Origin: Desmodesmus armatus | Lineage: Eukaryota > Chlorophyta > Chlorophyceae > Sphaeropleales > Scenedesmaceae | Direction of reading: 5' to 3' | NCBI GenBank assembly: GCA_007449985.2 | Contig: VIIQ02000294.1 | Coordinates: forward strand, 28,760-92,759 | DNA length: 64,000 nt | Shown: positions 10,446 through 20,413 of the stretch, piece after piece | How the letters are laid out: each line of letters opens with the position of its first letter | Position numbering within the stretch: position 1 is the first letter of the stretch | Translations under genes and position numbers: made by a program | The notes under the pieces: model-generated | What the model was told of the DNA's origin: nothing | Seen by the model: the letters and a program-made list of their open reading frames with translations, nothing else | The model's database searches: none

Positions 10446-11860
10446 TGCTGGGCCACCCCCCTCTCGGCACACGGCTGGCCAGCGCATGCGGCGGCGGCAG
10501 CCTTGGTTTCATTGCTGCTGCGTCCTGCCTGGTGCTGCCCACTGTGCTGCTGCCCAGTGTTGAGGCGCTGGCGGCACTGGGGGCACTGGGGGTGGCGGCA
10601 GCAGTCACGGTCGGCTGTGTGGTGAGTGAGACACATGGCTGGCTGGCTGGCTGGCTGCTTGGGTGGGTGGGTGGGTGGCTGATTGGATGGAACTGACTGC
10701 AGCGGCTACAATGAGGGTTGACTGCCAGCTCGGCTGGCCCAACACACTGTGTCACTTGCGTAATCAGGCGTGCCTCTTTTTTTGAAACTATGAAGAGGGG
10801 ATTCCAAACATCCCCACAGAAATAGATTTGTCAGGGTCAAAGTGGGTGGGGGTGACTTAACCCCCTACACCCCCCCCCCTCCCCCCACCGGGCATACGTG
10901 GCCCATGGCCTGGTTTGTCTGTCCTGCTGCTGCGCAGGGTGGTGCCTCCTTCCCCGCGACTGTGTTCAACCTGGTGAATGTCATCATGGGGGCGGGATAC
11001 ATATCAATACCTTACGCATGCAGGCAAGTGCGCCCCGGGCCGGGGGCGCGGCAGGCGTGGTGGCCATTTCCCCATGCCCCAGCAACTTTTCCCAATCTCA
11101 GATACCTTCTCAGATACAGACACTTGCTTGCGCAGGCACCTGTCTTCTGGTGTTAACTCCCGGAACTGCTGTTGCTTTGCATGACAACCTTTGCAAGTTG
11201 CCTGTGTGAGTTGCCTCATGTGTGCATGTGTCGTGTGTGTGTCACCTGCAGGCAGGGTGGCTGGGCAGCCCTGCCGGTGCTGTGGCTGCTGGGGGCTGTC
11301 TTCTGCTACACATGTGCGTGTGGGTGTGGGTGGGTGGGGGGGGGGGTGCCGTGATGTAGCCTAAATGTGTCAGATACCATTCGGCCGGGTGTGTGTCACA
11401 ATGTATGTGTCCTTTGTAGATAGTCGAGTGTCCTGAGCTTTTCTAAGAACGCAGATGGTATGCCAGCCAGGTGCATTGCCGATTGTGGCCGCAGCCAAGG
11501 GCTCCTTGACACCAGCATGCAATGATGCTGCTGCGGTGCTGCTGACACTCACACCCCACTACTGTTGCTGCTGCCTTTTGTTGTCTAGGCAACACCATCC
11601 TGCAGTGCTGCGAACCCTTGAATTGAAACAGCAGCAGAAGCGTCAAAAACAACAGCAGCAGCAACAGCAGCTGTTGCAGCAGCAGCAGCTGACACCGGTC
11701 GCAAGCAGCAACAGCAGCCAGGGTTCCACCCGTGCAGCAGCAGCAGCCCCCTCAGGCTATGAGGATGTAGCTGAAGCTGCCTTTGGCCGCTTGGGTCGTC
11801 TGCTGGTGTCAGGCCTGATGTATGCTGAGCTGCTGGGCATATGCTGCAGCAATCGAGTCG
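10427..11860 (+). pseudogene. AVT1-like vacuolar amino-acid transporter, exons out of order
   Basis: AAAP/AVT-family segments. Exon 10427-10621 (phase 0-0) has LVLPTVLLPSVEALAALGAL, corresponding to a middle transmembrane segment. Exon 10938-11023 has GGASFPATVFNLVNVIMGAG and SIPYAC, the N-terminal TM1. Exon 11252-11313 has QGGWAALPVLWLLGAVFCYT (TM2). About 11590-11860 has a Gln-rich stretch and GYEDVAEAAFGRLGRLLVSG (TM3). In plant AVT1 the order is TM1, TM2, 'Y.D...AAFG', then 'VLPT'. Here the 'VLPT' exon comes first, so this is either the end of one copy followed by the start of a second, or a rearranged pseudogene. The second exon ends with a GCAAGT donor. A frame shift or unseen intron lies between 11313 and the Gln-rich part. 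The rest is absent before the transposon nest at 12.04 kb. Confidence 0.55.
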
Positions 11861-12069
11861 CCAGTGGGCGTTGGAGATGCTCACTACAGAATATATTCAG
11901 CTCTCAGCTGTGCTGTTGCCATTGCCGCAGCTTGGCAAGCCCTATCCTTGCTGCTCATGTTGAAATTGTCATGCTTTGATCTACGCTGTGCAGCCCGCTG
12001 CTGTTATTCAGCCCATGACAGCAGCACTCTACAAGCACGCAATCAGGTGCCCTCCCTACCGACAGAATG

Positions 12070-12262
12070 GTCTAGCTACTACCCTAGTACAGCCCCTAGT
12101 AGGTGTTGTAGCGGCTGCCTACTACCCTAGGGTAGTAGGCCTTGACTTTGTAGGCCTACTAGGTAGTCTGTCTTGCGCTACTACCCTAGTTACTACCCTA
12201 TCTGCTACTACCGTAGTAACTACCCTGCTGACTACCCTAGTAGGGGGGGTAGTAGTAGTGCA
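12070..12262. repeat. Cluster of TACTACCCTAGTAG palindromic words
   Basis: About a dozen direct and inverted copies of CTACTACCCTAG and degenerate forms, partly overlapping. It is the left partner of the cluster at 18785-18898 and is read as subterminal transposase-binding repeats of the surrounding element. Confidence 0.7.
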
Positions 12263-12879
12263 TTGTACATTGTAGCAGTGTACTTGCAGGCTGCAGTGTG
12301 CTTGCCCACAGGGCTGGTACCATGGGGAAGTTGTGAATGTGATCAGCTGAATGTTGCCCAGATGCACCAACATGCTGCTCTGCCAGCATTTTCGTACCGT
12401 CCTACCAGCATGTCATCTACATGCATGCACCTTTCAATGAACAAAGACTAAACTAATCGCCTCAAGGTTGTGTCTGCCTAACACAGATACATGTTCAACT
12501 ACTAGTGACAACCAAGAAACACCAGGAACACAACTGCAAGGCCACCATCATGGGTGACGTTGCAACTGCTGAGTGTGAGCCTCATCAACAGTCACTGACT
12601 GACTGTCACAAGCATCAGTCCACTCATGCTGACAAGGCGCCCAACACACAACAGACTTGGCTGCTTTCATCTTCTTCTTCTCAGTAGAGATGTTGCCCAC
12701 TCCCCGCCTTCCGCTGCCCACCTGCAATGCACAGGCATGAGGGAATTCAGTGTGCTGCAGACTGTGTGCATATTGTATACGCGACGGTGGTAGCACGCCA
12801 AGCTACTCAACGATTAACAAGGACAATGTTGCAAGTACATCTGACTGGTGCATTGGGCCGCTGTAGGTGTACAAGTCTT

Positions 12880-14675
12880 TAGGTGTGCAAATCTGCAGCA
12901 GTTGCTGCAGCCCTGTCTGTGACAGTAGCATGCAGTTGCAAACGTACATCAGCACATGTACCTGCGCAACTCGAAGAAACTGGCAATAGGGCAGTACACC
13001 TACCGGGGCCTGCAGCCATCAGGGCTGCTGGATCAGAGGGGTCAAGTGCCTTTCCCTCCCTCCGCGCATTCTGGGTCGGGGATCTGTCGGCGGCCTCCCA
13101 AATGTTGCTCAACCCCAGCTCCTGCTGTTGGCCGGCAACCCCCAAAGTCTCGGCCCATTGCCCGCCTGCAAGTGACAGAATGCAGCACAAGCCGTTTGCT
13201 GAGCTGGTGAACTGCAGACACCGACGGCACAAGAAGCCGCCTAGCTTGAGGAAGCTGCCACAACCCACACATGTGTTCATTACGCTGCATCCACCACAAT
13301 CTGTACCTTGTGACGACACATGTGAACGCTGTTGCTGTTCCTGTTACATGTGTCACGCCAGGCCATATCACACGATAAACTGCAGCCATGCCTCACGACC
13401 TCACCTCCATGCTGCCTGCAGTGTTGCCCTTGTGTGTGTCCTGCTACAGCTTGGCTAGCTCCTTGCTTGTGTTGGCCTTGTTATACTCAGAACGAGCCTC
13501 CAATACCCGCAGGCATCCAACATGCCCTGTAAGCTTGTCTCCAGGAAGCCCCACAGCTTTGCAAGCACGGTTGGTGTGTCCCAGTGGCCTTGATCAGCAC
13601 AATGCTTGACTGTAGGGGACAACAGGGCAGCAGCAGCAGCCACAGAGATCAGTTGGGCCGACATACTGAAGATGCAGGCGTTGCTACACCATGGCAACAG
13701 TGCATAACACATGTTCTGACTGCAACCTACCACACAACAAACAGTCTGGTTGACCATGTAGCATGGGGCAACAGAACCCAGCCTTGAAGCTGGTAGGTAG
13801 GAGCATTTTGACCTCACCGTGCTGCTGGTCAACCATCTGCAAGCTTCAGAGCTTGTGCTGGTCCTTAATCAATCCAGGAGCCACACAGCAGCACCCCCTG
13901 CCCACAAAGCACCTCCTGCACACACGTTCACAGGCAGCACAGGGGTGTCTGAACACTAAGCAGCAGCAACATAGGAAGTTGTAACAGGCTGTGTCAGACA
14001 CGCCTGCTGTCCATTTGCAGTGCAACAAATCAAGAATTGCATGCGTGTGCTGTTGTACCTGCCAGCATGGCTGAGGAACACAAGGTTGTGAGTCATGGCC
14101 CACAAGCACAGCTGGCAGGTCAGGGCCGTGGTTGAACTCACGCTGCATTTGACCCAGCCCGTCAGTCTTCAGCAATTTGTAAGAGGCCGCAACAGCTTTG
14201 AGCATCTCCTCCATTGCCATCACAGGCGCTGCGTCCAGAATCTGCACTGGAGGCAGATCTGTCAACTACTGCTGCAGCTGCACTGTGTAGCTGATGCAGA
14301 GGCACAGCATCGTGCTCATACCACCCAGGACGCTGTACATAATTATGTGATAGCGATAGCGGACCAGTGCGAGCTCTGGATGAGACGGAACGAATCAACT
14401 ACCAAGTTTGTGAGGTGCTGAGCTGTTGCATTGGAGCACGTACTATCAAGCTTCAGGATCCGAAACGGCGAAGACGCACGAGGCATCAAGACGTTGCCAC
14501 CCTGAGCCCAGTCAGTGACAGCCTGTTCAAAACACAGGGCAGGTATGAACCCAGATACTCTGGAGGCAGGCTTCAATGCTTGATTAGAAGTCTGGAAGTG
14601 CTGCCTTTTCTCTTGCAGAAGCATGTCATCCTCAAGATGAGTGCATTGGGACTCCCAGGATTTGCTGTGCAACAC
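12880..14675 (-). other. Possible decayed minus-strand coding fragments inside the transposon nest
   Basis: Several minus-strand stretches look coding by residue composition: about 13510-13665 (AQLISVAAAAALLSPTVKHC, then LAKLWGFLETSLQ, behind a CTTCAG acceptor), about 13020-13250 (GGQWAETLGVAGQQQELGLS) and about 14345-14560 (FEQAVTDWAQGGNVLMPRAS). They may be remnants of a transposase or of a captured host gene. I recognise no family and cannot join them in phase. Confidence 0.2.
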
Positions 14676-14839
14676 ATTGGCAGTACTAGTGCCAGTCCTC
14701 CAAGCCTCTCTTCGGATATCCTGATGCGTTTAACAGTCAGTTTTGCTGCACTGCATGGCCCAATGCAAAGGTGGCCACTCCCGCCTGTCCGTTGCAGCCA
14801 CTGTAGCCGCTGCGCAGCGGCATGCACTGTCACTATGAT

Positions 14840-15085
14840 GACAGCAACGCCGTTACCTGCACCGTTAGTGGCTGCAACTGCCGTTAGACAGCGTTAGGCA
14901 CCGCCGCGGTACCGCTAACGGCGGTAACGTTAACGGCGGTAACGCCCCCTAGCGGTCAGCTTAACGGCAGTTAACGCCGTGTTTAACGGCGTTATGGAAA
15001 AACGTTAGCTGGGCGTTAAGACCGTTAACGAGCGCTGGCCGCAGCGTTATCAGCGTTAACAACGTTAACGGTGTTGACAAGCGTT
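14840..15085. repeat. Left subterminal TAACG repeat zone of the CACTA element
   Basis: More than fifteen copies of TTAACG, CGTTA and GTTAACGGCG in mixed orientation. The inner edge (TTGACAAGCGTTAGGCT near 15074-15092) pairs with the reverse complement near 17590-17612. Confidence 0.85.
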
Positions 15086-15654
15086 AGGCTTGCAGGGGCA
15101 CCAGGTATCGTATTTACTACTAGCATATGCTGTCGATTTGCCTAGGCCAGGCCTGTAGGAAGTCCTCTGGAGTGGTACTGCTGTGAGTTGAAGCAGCAGT
15201 ACTGCCAGTGCCGGCACACGCAGACACTGATTGCAGCAAGTAGTACTTACAACCACAACAGCGTCAACAACACACGACCAGGCATTGTAGCTGAAATGCC
15301 ATTGTCCAAGGCCAACAAACACACTCCATAACCACCACTGTTGCTGCTTGTGACAAGGGCCACAACAGCACAACACCAACGCCGTACTACACAGGCAGCC
15401 ACAGCTGCCCATTGCAGATGTATCAAGCAGACTTGATGTGTTGAACAGACTGCACCGAGCAGCAGCTTACTGCTACAAACTTGTCCTCTGGCACTAACTT
15501 CAGCAGCAGCAGCATCACCTTGGGCGTCTTCTGCAGTAAAACGGGCGCTCTTGTTGAGCGAGGGGTAGCGGGAAAGTTCTTCCCTGCAAAACGTACAAAC
15601 AACAACGTCACCTGCTGCAATCAAAGGACCAGGCCTGGCTGCCGCTGTCCCGCC

Positions 15655-16170
15655 TCCTGGGCAACACTGCTACTAGTGGGCAGCACCATGCTGCTGACAA
15701 GGGCACGCTGCCATTTCTGCTGCTCCGGCTGCGGTTCCTGCTGCTGCTTACATATCCTCAGCATTTGCATCAGCAAGCAAAGCGCTGTGACAGCACACAG
15801 GCTGCATCTTACCTTCTTTGTTAGGCAAAATTGCCCAGGGAGTCCAGCACTGCCCATTGCACACCCCTCATTACGGTTCCTGTGCACATCAAAACCCGAT
15901 GTCAGCAGGCAGTGGCGTGTGTCAGACACATGATTGAGCATGGGGGCGTGTGTGTCAAATAAGCAAGCACTGCACCTGCTGAGCAGCATTGCTAGCGCTG
16001 ACAAGGGCGCGCAGCTGCTGCACTGCTCCTCCTGCATCCAAGGCTGCTGCTTCTGCATCCTCAGCATCTGCACCATGAAGCGCAAGCAATCCGACAGCAC
16101 ACCATGTGTGGCTATATCTTACCTGCTTCAAAAGGCGCCGTCGCACAGAGAGTCCCCCGTTGCACACCCT
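15655..16170 (-). other. Diverged tandem duplication inside the CACTA element, possibly a captured exon
   Basis: Two copies about 300 bases apart share GCTGACAAGGGC, the CTGC-rich middle, and TTGCACACCC. On the minus strand the copy at about 15975-16090 reads HGADAEDAEAAALDAGGAVQ, RALVSASNAAQQV, an Ala-rich helical style that recalls ARM/HEAT repeats; the other copy ends at a GTAAGC donor-like site. A captured gene fragment is a guess. Confidence 0.25.
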
Positions 16171-17290
16171 TGCTGGCAACGTTTCCTGCGCATGCCACAC
16201 GGCAAGTGAGAAATTAGTTGTTGGTCACATGGCAGCAGTGGGGTCCAAACTTGGTGCACATGTGATGTACATGCCCAGTGCATACCACCCAGCGCGCTCG
16301 CAGCTGCTTCAAGCATTGCCAGCCTTGTCCATAGTCATGAAGGCTGCTGGCAACTTGCCTGTGCAACCACATACTGCCGCTGCAGTCCCGTCATCCTGGG
16401 CAAGGGGACATGTTGGCTGCCGTTGCTGCAGCCAGCTTGGTCACCAGTTCAGCGCCTGCACAGCAGTTGTGCCAGTGCAGCAGCATGACAGGATTGACAT
16501 AGCCAAGCAATGTGCTGAAGTGAGCAGCAGCACAACCTACATGATCCCAGCTGCTGTGGACAGCAGCATGTGTCCCGTGCAGCAGCTGCTGACGACTGTA
16601 CTGGCATCAGCCTCTTTATGGAGCATCTTATGAATGGGAGGCATAACATTCAAGTAACAGTGCAACAGAGCAGCTGCAGGCACACCTGTGATACTGTCTG
16701 GCCCCTAGACTGCTGCAACTACCATTGCCCACCTGCTGCTTCACCCCAGAGCTTGGGCACGCAGCCATCGCGGACGGATCCTCGTCACTGCAATATGCGT
16801 GCATAGATCAGGTCACTCTGCAGATACCTCCAACGATTGCTGCAGCTGTGCCTGTGTTTAGTGCATTTGCCTGCAGCAGATAAGTGCTGACCTGCTCAGC
16901 TCCTTGCACTCAAGCTGTCGTAACCGCATCAGAGAATGATGTGTCATTTTAAAACGTTGGTCGTAACTGACGACGTAGCAGAAGGCGCGGTGCATGGTGG
17001 AAACGGCCGATGGACAGATGATCTGAAAGGTAGTTAGAGCTGTTTCTGCCGTCCAGAGCCAGTCGGTGGCTGCAATGACTGGATAGAGGCCGGAGTATTA
17101 CGGATGACACGGTACATCGTAGGAAACCTTGGCCTATGCTGCGTTGTTCAACCCTAGGGTCACTGGCCGGTAGATCAGTACCGCTCAACGGATGTGTTCG
17201 TCTTTCACAGCAAGAAGGCCTGACATGACAGATGAAGGTTGCATGTCTCTCCGGTTGATCAAGCCTGGGGTGTCACAAACAGCAGGCACA

Positions 17291-17414
17291 CCCTGCCCAC
17301 CCCCATCCCCACCGTTGGGGGTACCCCCACCCCATCCCCACCCCCACCCCCACCCCCCACCCCCCACCCCCCACCCCCACCCCCACCCCCACCCCCACCC
17401 CACCCCCACCCCCA
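17291..17414. repeat. CCCCCA-type microsatellite
   Basis: Nearly pure runs of CCCCCAC/CCCACC over about 120 bases inside the CACTA element; G-rich on the minus strand. Long frames on both strands here are artefacts of the repeat. Confidence 0.9.
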
Positions 17415-17589
17415 AAGATGACTGTAACAGTGACCATTGCAACTGCAATCATGCTTCCTCAGCAGCACCACGGGCGGCTACTGCTTCTGCAACATGAGCA
17501 TAAACCTGCCTGGCCCAGTGGGCCTACTAAGCCCCGGCAGGCCTTTAGAACGCACGAACAGAACATTCAGATACAAGCATCAGCTTCAA

Positions 17590-17780
17590 TAGGCTTTAAC
17601 GCTTGTTGAACAATTGTTAACGTCGCTAACTACGCCTAACGCTCAGAGCGCGACGCTAGCGATTTGTAACGTCGTTAACGGTGGCTACCGCCGCTACCTA
17701 CCGGGCCTAACGCTGCTAACGGGACATAACGCCCTTTTAACGCATCGTTAACGCGCTTAACGCCGGTCCAACGGCGTTGC
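17590..17780. repeat. Right subterminal TAACG repeat zone of the CACTA element
   Basis: TAACG/CGTTA words in both orientations up to the identical 24-bp terminus. It is shorter than the left zone, so the two ends have diverged by gain or loss of repeat units. Confidence 0.85.
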
Positions 17781-18784
17781 TGTCATCATAGTGTGTCTGC
17801 CAACAGCGTCGATCTGCCAGGCTGGGCTGCACTGTCCACACTATCACTAAACGGCAACAGAAGCAGTTTCAAGTACAAATCAAGCTTGTCACATGTCGTC
17901 CACAAGGAGTGAGAAGGGTCAAAGCAGCAAAAGGGAAGACTACATCCAGCGTGCACTGCTTCATGGAGGGACATGTGCCTCATGTTCGGGAGTTACCAGG
18001 TCTTCGGCCGGCGCTCTTGGCGGCCTGTGTTGTCACTGCCACAATCACTGGCGGGTGTGGCAAGCAGGCCAACCCAAACCTGAGGTCCACAGCAGAAGTG
18101 ATGGTGCCGTGCTGCACGGTGACCCTCAGATGCTGCGTGCACACTGCAATCTACAGCGGCTGCAGTTGTGCTGTACTTGACTGCATGTACTGCTCAATGT
18201 GCCGGACAACAGCACTGTGCAGGTTGGGGAACATGCAACACCAGCATTATGTTGTGCTTGCAAGCCTTGCTGCTAGCTAGCTTTGAGCCTTGACGTGTTG
18301 CATGTCGGCCTACCTCGGCGTACTGCACGTGTGACATATGCCAAGTCAAGCACCGGTGACCTCAGGGCATGGGGTTGTTGGGCCTGCTACTGTGTGATTG
18401 AGGATTTAAAACTTTCAAAGAAAGATAGCACCAGCAACACCCACAGCTCTATGACTAAGTTGCTGCAGCTGCCCAGCACTTCTTTAGGAACGACTTGTCA
18501 GGTGGCACTTGGCTAGGAACAGGCAGTGTTATGCCTACGCCATTGTATATGGACATGTGCACACATGCTTCAGTTACTGTGTGTGGCCAGTTGACTGCAA
18601 CTCACTCAGTCATGACAATCAATCAAGGCATGTGAGACACATGTTTCTAGCACCTGAGCACCCGCTTGCAAGAGGTGAACATGTATGCATATACACTTCC
18701 AGTTATGTCCGGACGGATCCGTCTGTGCATAGACACCAGAACAATGCTCCCTCAAGTACAGGTACCACCAGCTGGACTTCATAC

Positions 18785-18898
18785 TAGTAGTACTACCCTA
18801 GTAGGGGGTAGTAAGCTAATAATTCACTACTACCCTGGTAGCAGGGTAGTAGGTGGTCACAAATGCACTACTACCCCTCTACTACCCGGGTAGTAGCC
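18785..18898. repeat. Second cluster of TACTACCCTAGTAG words
   Basis: Contains CTACTACCC/GGGTAGTAG copies in both orientations, just inside the CCCTCCC...CAGG end at 18922. Mirrors the cluster at 12070-12262. Confidence 0.7.
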
Positions 18899-18922
18899 AA
18901 GCCAGGCTGTCGGGAGGGCCTG

Positions 18923-20413
18923 CTGTCACTGCTGAGTGCACACTGTGCGCTGTAGGCTACACGCCCACAAGTTACACTCGACTCTCAAAAGGACAGCAAA
19001 CTGGACAGCAGCACACTGCGGCAGCTGCTTTGTTTTCTTTTTCTTTCAAGAAAGAAAGAAAAGAAGAAGAAGAGCTTTAAAACCGGCAGCAGCAGTCAAC
19101 AGCAGTATCTGCGCAATGCAACTTCCCTGGACACATTGATTCAAACATTGGTACAAGGCACCAAATATAATGCTGAAGTCAAACATGTCCAGATCCGCTG
19201 ATCCGCTGAACCGCTCGCTGCAACGCCAATTTGGCAGACACCTTAGGCTGCTTACTCAACCTGCCTGGATTCCGTGGCTTTGACCTGTTGGGTTCAACCA
19301 TGTTGGCCAACCCCTACTTGTCGCAGAGCACTCAGTGCTCACACTATGATAGTCACCAAGTGTAACGGGGCATGATACGCACAGTCACAGTTCACCACTG
19401 AGAACCCACGCCCACTCGCAGTGCAGGCTGCAGCACTACAACTCAATACAGGTGCGATACAGGTGCAACAGTGACACGTGTCACAAGACGGTCTTGTCAT
19501 GTATCACACTTGTCACAATGTCAAACATGCATTGAAAGCACACTGCTGGGGGTGCCATAGGCTACGACATACATCTACTCACACAATATGCTGTGTTACA
19601 GCTGATTGTCAACAATCAGCTGTCAACACTATGCAAAATGATGCACAGGGCAAATAGCCCGGCTATTTGTGCAGTGCACAGTGCCACTGGCGCTAGCTTC
19701 AAATCATCGTCAAGCCTTCATGATGACAGTCAACCACTACCGCACACTGCATAAATGCCATTAGCGCTCTGAACAAGAGCCCCTCCCCTAGGTCAACATA
19801 TGACGGCGCTGTGAGAATGCTGCCAAAGTCTCTGTCGAACACAGCACTTTCGAAGTGCTTTGTGATTGAATCACCCGGAGCAAATTAGCTAGTGTGAACC
19901 TACTGCACAGATGCCCAACAGACAAGTCTTCAAGGACTGTGGATGCAAGAACGCCAGCTGTGTGAATGTCAGAACCTGCCACTTTGATGACAGCGCCTGA
20001 TGCGGTCAATGCCAACCGGCCACTGTTGCAGCCTAGCAGCCAATGCACGGAGCGGAGGATGGAGGAACATGGACACATCCTGTATCGGATCGCCTAGCCA
20101 GCAGCCGCAAGGCAACACGTCCAACTCAGAAAGTTGGCGGTGTCCATGAACAACAAACATGTGCCTACACACTCAGACTATGAGTGTGTAGAAAACTCTG
20201 GGACCAATTTCGACTACACTGTATTTGATGTGGGGCAGATGCACATTGCTAGAGACTCAGAGGCGTTGCGGCTGATGACCATCGAGCAGGACTGCACCCA
20301 CTACTGGACGAATTTCTCAAGCCTTCACAGGATATGGCGTGCATGCTTGGGCTGCAATCTAGACTGGCAGATGTCAGCCGTCTTGCCAACCACCCACAAC
20401 ATCAACACCAGGC
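18923..20413. other. No supported gene; several small palindromes
   Basis: Between 19450 and 19680 there are short hairpin-forming words (GACACGTGTC, CTGATTGTCAACAATCAG, AAATAGCCCGGCTATTT). A plus-strand frame near 20134-20360 has residue-like composition but no domain, start context or splice partner that I can support. Confidence 0.35.

Larger units (their letters stand above)
14831..17793. mobile_element. CACTA (En/Spm-type) transposon, apparently non-autonomous
   Basis: Left end CACTATGATGACAGCAACGC at 14831; its first 24 bases are repeated exactly as the reverse complement ending at 17793. Both ends are flanked by TGT (14828-14830 and 17794-17796), the 3-bp target duplication expected for CACTA elements. 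Inside each end lies a 190-260-bp zone of TTAACG/CGTTAA words in both orientations (14840-15085 and 17590-17780), matching the subterminal repeats bound by CACTA transposase helpers. Total 2,963 bp. I see no TNP2-like transposase. The interior holds a diverged tandem duplication (15.66-15.85 and 15.96-16.16 kb) and a C-rich microsatellite. Confidence 0.85.
12044..18922. mobile_element. Probable large hAT-like element enclosing a CACTA element
   Basis: Outer ends match in inverted orientation with small gaps: CAGG, CCCTCCC, GACAG, TGG and GCTACTACCC occur in this order inward from 12044 and, as reverse complement, inward from 18922. Both ends then run into clusters of TACTACCCTAGTAG words (about 12070-12262 and 18785-18898), like the subterminal repeats of plant transposons. 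CAGG ends suggest hAT. I found no 8-bp target duplication, so ends or history are uncertain; the interior has no clear transposase. Confidence 0.4.

Noticed and set aside
14831..17793. Unexplained TAACG satellite clusters
   Set aside because: They are explained as subterminal repeats once the inverted 24-bp ends and TGT target duplication are recognised.
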